This document shows, piece after piece, positions 38,201-45,130 of a stretch of DNA of 64,000 nt (position 1 is the stretch's first letter; the number at the start of each line of letters is the position of its first letter). The notes beneath the pieces were generated by a model that worked only from the letters and a program-made list of their open reading frames with translations, was not told the origin of the DNA and did not search any database. The stretch lies in contig JAIXHQ010000004.1 of assembly GCA_030145715.1 (NCBI GenBank), positions 1 through 64,000 of the forward strand, in the 5' to 3' direction. Made by a program: the position numbers and the translations under genes. The DNA is from Sphingopyxis sp. GTDB taxonomy: Bacteria > Pseudomonadota > Alphaproteobacteria > Sphingomonadales > Sphingomonadaceae.

Positions 38201-39972
38201 TGGATCACGATCGCCCGTTCATCCTCATCCTCGGCGCCCGGCGCGCGGCTTTGCAGCGCGGTCGGAATTTCCTCCAGCACCTCGAACCCGAAATGTTCGA
38301 GCGCGGGGACGACGTCCGACAGCGCGAGCGGCCCACCGGCGCTATAGACTTTCAGCCGCAACCGGTCGTCGCCGTCCAGGCTCTTGCGCGCAAGGCGGAC
38401 GCTGCGGGCATTGTCCCCGTCAAGATCGCGCAGGCGCAGGATGTCGCGCGCCGCCTCTTCGGGGTCATAAAGGTTGCGGTAATTGGGCGGGAAAGTGGGC
38501 GCAAAGCGGGCCGCGAGCGCCGCCGCCCGACCCGGATCGCCGCGTTTCGCCAACGCCGCCTCGACCTCCGGCTGCCAGCCGCGCACCATCTGTTCCAACT
38601 GCGCGTTGAGCGCGTCGGTATCCGGCACCACCCCGCCGCTGCGCAGGTCGAGCGTATAGCGCAGCAACGCCGCGCCGCCGTCCTCCAGGACCATCGTCCA
38701 GCCGATCACCCCGGCCTTCGCTTCGCGCACCAGCAACGCCTCGACCGCGATGCGGCGCCCCGTCGACACCTCGTCGCGCGGCAGCCAGACAAAGGCAAAG
38801 AGATGACGCCCCAGCGCGCTCTGCACCGTCACCACCTTGGGCCGGGGCCGGTCGGTGATCGACATCGACGTGAGCACCAGTTCTTCCAGCGACGCCGCGT
38901 CGAACGCGATCAACAGGTCGTGCGGCAGCGCGGTCAGCGCATGGGCCAGCGCCTTGCCCGCATGGCCCGCCGGATCGAAACCGAATTTCGCCATCAGCGC
39001 GTTGAGCTGCGCGCGCAGCACCGGCACCTTTGCCGGCGGGGTCGACAGCGCGGCGCTGGTCCAGAGGCCGGCGTGGATCGACAGGCGTTCGACCTTCTTG
39101 CCCTTTAATTCGGGAACGACGACCAGGTCGAGCAGCACGCGGCGATGTACCGCCGACAATCGGTTCGACTTGATAAGCAGCGGCGCCAATCCACCGCCCG
39201 CCTTTTGCTGGGCATCGAACCAGGCGAAGGCCGCTTCGAGCGCGGCGGGCGACAAAAGCTGGCCGTCGGCGCTTTCGCTGATGCCCAGTGGATCCTGCAC
39301 CTTGCCGTCGCGGGTGCGCCATTCGTGGCCAAGCTGGGTCATCGCCCCGCCTTCGAACCAGCGGAGCAGTTCGGCGGCTTCGCCCTCGACCCGCATCGCC
39401 GCATCGGCCAGCATCGCCGCGCGCATCGCCCGCCAGTCGCGAACCGCCGCGCGCACGTCGCGCAGCGCGCCCTCCAGCGCATCGAGCAGCCGTCTGCGGG
39501 CGCGGGCATCGCCGCGCGCGATTTCCATATAGATGACCGATTCGCGCGCCGGCCCCTCGCCCGCTTCCAGCAAATGCCCCTTGGCATCGCGCTTTACGGC
39601 CACGAGCGGGTGCAGGATGCGGTGGACCGCCAGTCCCTGCGCGGCGACGATCTGCGACGTCGAATCGACCAGGAAAGGCATGTCGTCGTTGATGATCGCA
39701 AGCCGCATCCGCCGATGGGTGCCGTCGGTGGCGATCGGTTCGAGCAGCAGAGACGGCGTTTCGGGAACGCGGTCGAGCGCCGCGCGCGCCGCGAACTCGC
39801 TCGCGTCGGCCAGCGCGGCCTTGTCCATATCGTCGCCCTCGCCCGGCAGCGCGCTGCCATGCAGGGCGGCCAGATAGGCGGCGGCGATTTTCGGGGGGAT
39901 TTTGACGGTAGAGGCGGCGGTCGTGTCCGTTTCCGGCGTGTCGGACAAATTCTGAGGCATAAAGTGCAGCAT
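35242..39972 (-). CDS. large NAD-dependent glutamate dehydrogenase (GDH-180 type)
   Basis: A 1,576-residue enzyme that deaminates glutamate to 2-oxoglutarate with NAD, linking amino-acid breakdown to the TCA cycle. It has the layout of the large bacterial family: an N-terminal ACT-like/regulatory half, a catalytic section with PTGAKGGFYPK (active-site K821) and NFGGIGT-like LLWFGGIGTYVKA, and a long C-terminal helical region. Length fits the family (about 1,580-1,620). The ATG at 39972 is used; MPQNL at 39960 is an alternative and neither has a strong ribosome binding site. A hairpin with an AT-rich loop lies 100 bases upstream. An ATP-grasp gene overlaps its stop. Confidence 0.94.
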   Translation of the reverse strand: MLHFMPQNLSDTPETDTTAASTVKIPPKIAAAYLAALHGSALPGEGDDMDKAALADASEFAARAALDRVPETPSLLLEPIATDGTHRRMRLAIINDDMPFLVDSTSQIVAAQGLAVHRILHPLVAVKRDAKGHLLEAGEGPARESVIYMEIARGDARARRRLLDALEGALRDVRAAVRDWRAMRAAMLADAAMRVEGEAAELLRWFEGGAMTQLGHEWRTRDGKVQDPLGISESADGQLLSPAALEAAFAWFDAQQKAGGGLAPLLIKSNRLSAVHRRVLLDLVVVPELKGKKVERLSIHAGLWTSAALSTPPAKVPVLRAQLNALMAKFGFDPAGHAGKALAHALTALPHDLLIAFDAASLEELVLTSMSITDRPRPKVVTVQSALGRHLFAFVWLPRDEVSTGRRIAVEALLVREAKAGVIGWTMVLEDGGAALLRYTLDLRSGGVVPDTDALNAQLEQMVRGWQPEVEAALAKRGDPGRAAALAARFAPTFPPNYRNLYDPEEAARDILRLRDLDGDNARSVRLARKSLDGDDRLRLKVYSAGGPLALSDVVPALEHFGFEVLEEIPTALQSRAPGAEDEDERAIVIHDFTLRLPANVDELALLPYAETLEGAIAAVLDGRAENDAFNELVLTNQTDPRAIVWLRAWFRYLRQGGSAYGMDTVVSALRHAPRLTAALIERFRALHDPKARDAAKAETLESDIMAGFADIKSIDEDRILRLFHAVIGATLRTNAFAPAADEALAFKIDSAQIPGLPKPLPWREVWVYSPRVEGIHLRAGPVARGGLRWSDRRDDFRTEILGLMKAQRVKNAVIVPTGAKGGFYPKALPDVSLDRDAWFAEGTECYRIFIRSLLSITDNLVGGKVVHPKGVVIRDDDDPYFVVAADKGTATFSDVANALAMERDFWLGDAFASGGSKGYDHKAMGITAKGAWLSVQRHFAEMGVDVQTDRIRVVGCGDMSGDVFGNGMLLSKAIQLTAAFDHRHIFLDPDPDPAKSWKERERMFNLPRSSWADYNAKLISKGGGIFPRSQKTIPLSAEVQAMLGLSVAEIDPGSLISAILKAPADLLWFGGIGTYVKAAAQNNAEVGDPANDALRVDAEDLRVKAVGEGANLGTTQAARIAFSMKGGRINTDFIDNSAGVDCSDNEVNIKIALNREMAEGRLSQEGRDALLVRMTHNVSELVLEDNRLQALALSIAEKGGPAAVPSLVRIMETFEASGRLDRKVEGLAANDELLRRAAEGRGLTRPELAVLLSTAKLALQDAIEHSDLPDDPALASDLAAAFPDEMQRDFAQAIADHQLRREIIATKIANRIVNRMGIVHPFELVEEEGCALGDVAAAFVAVERLLDMPTIWDALDDASIDESIRLSLFSQAASAMTSQMADLLRVTQKLSQPGPVVARLEPGVDRLSASVDGLLSPSVKRQWDMLSQQLLDAGAPAALTASVVQLFKTDGAIGIVDLAERRGDDEVAVTSAFTKLGEALGLDWAQTLAAHMSPADPWERLLVNSLARDFQQMRLTFLAGLPKGDLDAAVAKWLADHGPRVEQFRATVDRARMIPNPNGAMLSHIAGQARGLLGR

Positions 39973-40071
39973 CCCGAACCAAGAGGGGGGATCCCAACCG
40001 ACGATCGGCGGGGGCCCGTTCGCTGCCGCCCCCTATGCGCCTGCGGCGCGCGCGGCTCAAGGCCTCGTTCG

Positions 40072-40123
40072 CGCGCCCGCGTTAAATAATTTCAATTTTC
40101 GGATTGTCTGTTACGCGGGCGCG
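40072..40123. repeat. inverted repeat with AT-rich loop
   Basis: Arms 40072-40081 (CGCGCCCGCG) and 40114-40123 are exact inverted copies around a 32-base AT-rich centre that itself holds ATTTCAATTTTC. It ends one base before the PAS gene stop (40125) and lies ~100 bases upstream of the glutamate dehydrogenase start. It may end the PAS transcript; the AT-rich loop could also carry the gdh promoter. Confidence 0.6.
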
Positions 40124-40124
40124 G

Positions 40125-41471
40125 TCAGGCGCCCGATGCGATCGGCGCGGCCTTGCGCGCGAGCTTTGCGACCAGCGCCGGATCGTCCGCCGCCTTTGCG
40201 ACGATGCCGATATGGCCGCCGGGCATCGCCCGCGCGATCAGCACGACAAATTCGGCATCGCCCGCATCATGTTCCAGGATGACCGCCGGATGCGCGTGGC
40301 GAAGCGCATCAAGCATGTCGCCGGCCGTGTCGCCGGCCTCGTCCGCGGGCTTGCGCCGCGCGCGCGCCTGTTTGACCAGGCCCTTGAGCCCGCCCGGATA
40401 GCGATCCAGATAGGCCGCCAGTTCGCCGCGACCCACGCCCTCGTCCCGCGCATGGCCCAGCACACAGGCATATTCGGCAAGGCGCGTCTTGTCATAGGTC
40501 GCGCCGAACACCAGCTTCACGACCGGCGTCATCGGCGCCCGGTCCTGCATTTCCAGCCCGGCATCGTCCAGCAGGGCGGCAAAGGCTTCGGGTTGCTGTT
40601 CGGCAACCAGCGCGAAATCCCATGCCTTGCCGACCGCCTGATACAGGGCGGTGCGGCTGCGGCTGTCGGCGGCGATCGCGCGTTCGGCGGTATTGCGCGC
40701 CAGCGCCAGCCAGTCGGCAAGATCCGCATCGTCGCCCGGTTCGGCATCGTCCGCCTCGCCGGTCGCACGATCGTCAAAAGCGACCAGCGGATTGGCCTTT
40801 TCATCCAGCGCGGCAAAGCCGGGGGCCGCCTGTCCGCCAATATCGTCGTCCAGATAGCGCGAGTCGGGGCCGTCGGCCCAGACCGGAACCGGCGCGGTCA
40901 ACAGCGGCGCGCTGCGCAGCGCCTGTTCGACCGACAATTGCAGCTCCTCGGCCTCTTCGGCGGCGACCGCTTCCTTCCAGTTGATGACGCCCATGATGAA
41001 ATCGATGGTGTCGTCGTCGGACGAGAAAGGAAGCAATATGCCGCGATACATGATCGTCGTGCCGCGATCATTGACGAACTCCGCCTCAAAGCCGATCGGC
41101 GCGCGGTTGGCGATGATCTGAAGATAATGGTCGGTCAGCCGCGACAGCAGCGAACGACCCGGAATCTGGCTGATATAATGGACATCCTCGTCGATCTGCG
41201 ATTCTTCGCGCAGCAGGTCGCCCAGAAAGGCGATGCCCGGATTTTCCACCCCGGCGGTAAAGTCGAGCAGAACCGAATGCGCGCCAAAATCGGCGCGATC
41301 AAGATCGAGGTCCTCGACCGAGGGATAGGCGCGTTCGGCCAGCAGCGAGGCCCAATAATTATAGGCCCGCACCTGCATCCGCCGTTCGTCGATGCCGACG
41401 GACGCGGGGGCGTCGATCGCCCCGTCATCCTGGTCGTGGCTGCCCGAAAGCAGTCCGCGCATACTGTCCAT
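40125..41471 (-). CDS. PAS-domain protein of unknown output
   Basis: A 448-residue soluble protein. The N-terminal ~170 residues look like a PAS_5-type sensor common in alphaproteobacteria: RRMQVRAYNYWASLLAERAYPSVEDLD, then HSVLLDFT, IPGRSLLSRLTDHYLQIIANRAPIGFEAEFV and FIMGVINW. The rest is helical and acidic with no recognised kinase, cyclase or DNA-binding output. GAGGA lies six bases before the ATG at 41471; an ATG at 41474 is also in frame. It precedes the glutamate dehydrogenase gene on the same strand with a 152-base gap, so a regulatory link is possible but unproven. Confidence 0.7.
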   Translation of the reverse strand: MDSMRGLLSGSHDQDDGAIDAPASVGIDERRMQVRAYNYWASLLAERAYPSVEDLDLDRADFGAHSVLLDFTAGVENPGIAFLGDLLREESQIDEDVHYISQIPGRSLLSRLTDHYLQIIANRAPIGFEAEFVNDRGTTIMYRGILLPFSSDDDTIDFIMGVINWKEAVAAEEAEELQLSVEQALRSAPLLTAPVPVWADGPDSRYLDDDIGGQAAPGFAALDEKANPLVAFDDRATGEADDAEPGDDADLADWLALARNTAERAIAADSRSRTALYQAVGKAWDFALVAEQQPEAFAALLDDAGLEMQDRAPMTPVVKLVFGATYDKTRLAEYACVLGHARDEGVGRGELAAYLDRYPGGLKGLVKQARARRKPADEAGDTAGDMLDALRHAHPAVILEHDAGDAEFVVLIARAMPGGHIGIVAKAADDPALVAKLARKAAPIASGA

Positions 41472-41474
41472 CAT

Positions 41475-41815
41475 TTGTCCTCAGTCGCAAACATCGCCAA
41501 ATCTTATGCACCAGAACTGGTAAAAGCGGCGTAAACGATGCCCGAACACCCCCGCCCCGACGGCCGGTCGGATCGTGGCTGGCAAAGCGCGGGCGCCATC
41601 GCGGAGTCGGGACCAACCCCATGGGATCACCGCGCACCGCACGGCCCAGCGCAATGGAATATGCATGGATTATATATCGCAAAATTCCGTATATAAATCG
41701 TATTGAGAAAATTATGCATTTATTTTCCGTATTTTATAAAAGAGGACCGATCTCCTGACATGGCATTTCCGATATATTATGTATGGCATCATGAAATGAC
41801 CCGATGGAGTTGGAC
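41475..41815. other. gene-free gap with an AT-rich core
   Basis: A 341-base divergent gap between the PAS gene (minus) and the DUF983 gene (plus). Bases 41658-41742 contain only 20 G/C out of 85, in a genome of otherwise high GC. The core has repeated TATATA and TTATGCAT-type words (GATTATATATCGC, CGTATATAAATCG) that could be promoter or operator elements, but no clean -35/-10 pair was found. No gene is supported here. Confidence 0.6.
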
Positions 41816-42256
41816 ATGACAGGCGACGATGTTCGCAGTGAAAAGCTGCGCTGGATCTTGTGGTCCGGATGGCACGGCAAATGCCCCGAATGCGGCAAGG
41901 GCGCCATGTTCCGGTCATGGTTGAAACTGGCCGACCGCTGCGACAATTGTGGACTCGATTTCAGCTTCGCCGCGCCCGACGACGGCCCGGCCTTTTTTTC
42001 CCAATGCATCGTCGCCTTTCCGCTGACCTTCGTGATCGTCTGGCTCCAGATCGTGTACAGCCCGCCACTGTGGGTCCATCTGGTCTTTTCGATCCCGATC
42101 ATGGTCATCGGCTGCATATTGCCGCTGCGCGCGATCAAGGGCTGGCTGGTTGCATCGCAATATGTGAACAAGGCGCAGGAATCGGGGACCGAGCATTTGT
42201 GGGCCAGGCTGAATGCGCGCAACAGGGACGAAGCGGACGAACCGCGTGGCGGATAG
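41816..42256 (+). CDS. DUF983 membrane protein
   Basis: A 146-residue protein of the DUF983 family. A zinc-ribbon-like N-terminus (GKCPECGKGAMF..CDNCGLDF, two CxxC pairs about residues 24-52) is followed by two transmembrane helices (about 67-87 and 92-110). DUF983 proteins are common in alphaproteobacteria; function is unknown. GGAG six bases before the ATG at 41816 favours this start over the ATG at 41804. Its 3' end overlaps the start of the downstream regulator gene by 11 bases. Confidence 0.86.
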   Translation: MTGDDVRSEKLRWILWSGWHGKCPECGKGAMFRSWLKLADRCDNCGLDFSFAAPDDGPAFFSQCIVAFPLTFVIVWLQIVYSPPLWVHLVFSIPIMVIGCILPLRAIKGWLVASQYVNKAQESGTEHLWARLNARNRDEADEPRGG

Positions 42257-43619
42257 CTGGGCGCCCGACATCGCCGGTGCGGCGGGCCCCAAATATAAGG
42301 CGGTGACGGCGGCGATCGCGGCGGCGGTCGCGCGCGGCGACCTGCATCACGGCGACCGCCTGCCGCCGCAGCGCGAGCTGGCGGACCGGCTGGGGATCGA
42401 CCTGACGACGGTGACAAAGGCCTATGACCTCGCCCGTCAGCGGGGGCTGATCGTCGCGCGCGGCCGCGCCGGCAGTTTCATCAGCGACGATGCGCGCAGC
42501 GGCGAGGCGGCGACCGCCGCACAGCATGACATCGCGATGAACAGCCCGCCGATCGGCCCCGGCGCCGAACTGACGGCGGCGATGGCGGCCGCGCTGGCCA
42601 CGCTGACGCGCACCGGCAACCTCGCCCGGCTGCATTACCAGCGCCCCGGCGGTGCCGCCGCCGACCGCGAAACCGGCGCCGAGTTGATGACGCGCACCGG
42701 CCTGTCCTCGCTGGTCGAACAGACGATCGTCACGGCTGGCGGGCAGAACGGCCTGTCCGCGATCGCCGCCGCGATCCTGAAACCCGGCGACCGCATCGCG
42801 TGCGGGCGTTTTGTCTATCCTGGTTTAGCGGCGATCGCCCGGCGGATCGGCGCAACGCTTGTCCCCGTCGCCGAAATGAGCGCCGACGCGCTGGCCGCGG
42901 CGCATGACGCGGCGCCGCTTCGCGCGCTGTACGTGGTCCCGACTAACGACAACCCCACCACGGCGACGATCCCGGTCCGCGACCGCCGGGCCATCGCGCA
43001 ATGGGCGCACGGCGCCAGCGTCCAGATCATCGAGGATGACGCCTATGGCCTGCTCCCCGACGCGCCCACCCCCGCCATCGCCAGCTTCGCGCCGGACATA
43101 AGCTGGTATATCGCAAGCGTTGCAAAGATCATTTCGCCCGCGCTGCGTGTCGGATTCGTCCGCGCGCCGGGCGTCGCCCAGGCCATGCAGCTTGCATCGT
43201 GCCAGCATGAAAGCGCGGTGATGGCCCCGCCGCTCAACGTCGCGATGGTGTCGCTATGGCTGGCCGACGGCAGCTTTGACCGGCTGGTCGATGCGGTGCG
43301 CCGGGAAGCGGCGTGGCGACAGAAACTGGCGCGCACCGTCCTGGGCGACACGCGCTATGCCGCGCACCCACAGGGCTATCACCTCTGGCTGCCGCTTGCC
43401 GACGACAGCCATGCGGACATGCTGGCCGCCGCGCTCGCCCTCGACGGACTGTCGGCGGTGGCGTCGGATCGCTTTGCCGCGACCGACGGCGACCGCGCGG
43501 CAAAGGCGATGCGCGTATCGCTCGGCGGCACGGTCGACCGCCGCGGATTGTCGCGCGCGCTGCACCGGCTGGCGGCACAGCTCTGGTCGCCCGGCGGCGG
43601 CGGCAGCGACATCGTCTGA
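42246..43619 (+). CDS. MocR-type regulator (GntR HTH plus aminotransferase domain)
   Basis: A 457-residue two-domain protein. The N-terminal GntR winged helix (RLPPQRELADRLGIDLTTVT, then KAYDLARQRGLIVARGRAGSF) is joined to a fold-type I aminotransferase-like domain whose PLP lysine is K294 in SVAKIISPALRVGF. MocR/PdxR proteins sense PLP or its adducts and regulate vitamin B6, GABA or taurine genes; the target is unknown here. Start GTG at 42246 fits the family N-terminus (WAPDI..GPKYKAVTAAI); ATG at 42213 is an alternative. It overlaps the DUF983 gene. The stop TGA is the first triplet of repeat copy 2. Confidence 0.88.
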   Translation: MADSWAPDIAGAAGPKYKAVTAAIAAAVARGDLHHGDRLPPQRELADRLGIDLTTVTKAYDLARQRGLIVARGRAGSFISDDARSGEAATAAQHDIAMNSPPIGPGAELTAAMAAALATLTRTGNLARLHYQRPGGAAADRETGAELMTRTGLSSLVEQTIVTAGGQNGLSAIAAAILKPGDRIACGRFVYPGLAAIARRIGATLVPVAEMSADALAAAHDAAPLRALYVVPTNDNPTTATIPVRDRRAIAQWAHGASVQIIEDDAYGLLPDAPTPAIASFAPDISWYIASVAKIISPALRVGFVRAPGVAQAMQLASCQHESAVMAPPLNVAMVSLWLADGSFDRLVDAVRREAAWRQKLARTVLGDTRYAAHPQGYHLWLPLADDSHADMLAAALALDGLSAVASDRFAATDGDRAAKAMRVSLGGTVDRRGLSRALHRLAAQLWSPGGGGSDIV

Positions 43620-43677
43620 TTTCGAGTGAAATGGAACATTTCGTGGCTCGGAAATCACGGAAGAACAAGAATCCAGA
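43617..43677. repeat. 61-nt stem-loop repeat, copy 2
   Basis: Second copy of the element at 34329-34389 (56 of 61 identical; differences at positions 28, 46, 47, 56 and 58 of the element). It begins with the stop codon of the MocR-like gene and, like copy 1, lies between convergent genes. A separate perfect 16-base hairpin follows. Confidence 0.8.
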
Positions 43678-43711
43678 GTGCCGGTTTTGATTCCGTCAAA
43701 ACCGGCACTCT
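43675..43711. terminator. 16-base perfect hairpin between convergent genes
   Basis: Arms 43675-43690 (AGAGTGCCGGTTTTGA) and 43696-43711 are exact inverted copies with a 5-base loop. The right arm covers part of the stop codon of the outer-membrane factor gene (43710-43712). No T-tract follows on either strand, though AAAA/TTTT runs lie in the stem. It probably blocks transcription from both directions. Confidence 0.65.
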
Positions 43712-45119
43712 AGCCGGACCAGCCACCCGCAAGCGCGCGGAACAGGGCGATCTGGCGGCGCGAAATCTGTCCGTCCTGTTCGGCCAGCGTCGCCTCCGCC
43801 TCCGCAAAAGTGCGTTCGGCGTCCAGCCATTCGAACGAATCCGATGCGCCTTCGTCGCGCTTGGCGCGGACGATCCGGGCCGCGCGTTCGGACTGGTCGC
43901 GCGCCGCGCGCAGTTCCCGCCGTTGATCGAGCGAGCGCGCATAGGATGTCAGCGCCGTTTCGGTTTCTTCCAGCGCGCGCAGCACGGTGCCGTCGAACGC
44001 CGCGAGTGACGCCTGCGTGTCAGCCTCTGCCGCCGCGATCCGCGCGCGCGCGGGTTCCTGATTGGGAAAGGCCCAGTTCAGCAGCGGGCCGAGCAGCCAG
44101 CGAACCGGCCCGCCGCCGAATATGTCGCCAAAGCCCGCGCCCGTCGAACCCGCCGATCCGCCCAGCGTGATGCGCGGATACAGGTCCGCCGTCGCCACGC
44201 CGATGCGCGCGGTATCGGCGGCCAGGCGGCGTTCGGCGGCGCGAATGTCGGGACGGCGCTTTAACAGCGCCGCCCCATCACCGACCGGGATGGGATCGGT
44301 GATTTCGAGGCTGATGTTGCGGTCCGCCGCGATGGCGGGCAGCGCGGCGGGCGCGCGACCGGTCAGGGTCGCAAGGCGGAACAGCGCCGCCTGCCGATCG
44401 GCCTCGATAGCGGGAATGTCCGCCGCACGCTGGTCGCGCAGCGTCGTGATGCGCGCGACGTCCAGCCCTGTCGCCATCCCGACGTCCTTGCGCCGCTGGG
44501 TCACTTTCACCTGCTGGTCGAGCAGGCCGACGATACGCCGCGCGACATCCAGCCGCGCCGCGCCGGATGCGGCGTCGGCATAGGCTTGCGTCGTGTCGGC
44601 GGCGACGATCACGCGCACCGCGTCGGCATCGGCCTCGGCAGCGGCGGCGTCGCCGCGCGCCGCCTCGATCTGGCGGCTGACACGGCCGAACAGATCGACT
44701 TCATAGGACACGCTGGCCCCGACATCGACGATCCAATCCTCACGCCCGGCGCCGGGCAGGCGCTGGCCCTGCGGGCTGCGGCCATAATTGGCGCCGACGC
44801 CGATCTGCGCCTGTGGCAGGCGGTCGGCGCGTGCGCCGCGCAAGGATGCGCGGGCGCGGGCGATGTTCGCTACGGCGACACGGACGTCGGTGTTGCTGGC
44901 CAGCGCATCGGCGACCAGGCCGTCGAGGACGGGATCGTCATAGAGCCGCCACCAGTCGCCTGCGACCGGGGCGAGCGTCACCGCAGGGCCGTTCGCCGAG
45001 ACGAAAGGCCCGGTCGCGACCGGCGCCGACGCCGATTGCGGCGCCTGATAGTCGGGGCCGACGGCGCAGGCGGCCAGCGCGAGCGCCGAAGCGGCGGTGA
45101 GGATGTTACGCAGGATCAT
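43710..45119 (-). CDS. RND efflux outer-membrane lipoprotein (NodT/OprM family)
   Basis: A 469-residue TolC-like outer-membrane factor. The lipobox LALAAC puts the lipidated cysteine at residue 18, followed by AVGPDYQAP. Two internally repeated halves, each with beta-strand and long helical parts, are typical of OprM (RRPDIRAAERRLAADTARIGVATADLYP marks the second half). It forms the exit duct of the efflux system. AAGGAG lies nine bases before the ATG at 45119, selecting it over upstream starts. It is third in the adaptor-permease-duct order, 11 bases after the permease stop. Confidence 0.94.
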   Translation of the reverse strand: MILRNILTAASALALAACAVGPDYQAPQSASAPVATGPFVSANGPAVTLAPVAGDWWRLYDDPVLDGLVADALASNTDVRVAVANIARARASLRGARADRLPQAQIGVGANYGRSPQGQRLPGAGREDWIVDVGASVSYEVDLFGRVSRQIEAARGDAAAAEADADAVRVIVAADTTQAYADAASGAARLDVARRIVGLLDQQVKVTQRRKDVGMATGLDVARITTLRDQRAADIPAIEADRQAALFRLATLTGRAPAALPAIAADRNISLEITDPIPVGDGAALLKRRPDIRAAERRLAADTARIGVATADLYPRITLGGSAGSTGAGFGDIFGGGPVRWLLGPLLNWAFPNQEPARARIAAAEADTQASLAAFDGTVLRALEETETALTSYARSLDQRRELRAARDQSERAARIVRAKRDEGASDSFEWLDAERTFAEAEATLAEQDGQISRRQIALFRALAGGWSG

Positions 45120-45130
45120 GATCTGGCTCC

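Noticed and set aside
37018..39108. 696-codon reading frame on the plus strand
   Set aside because: Antisense of the glutamate dehydrogenase gene with a biased composition and no motifs; treated as a GC artefact.
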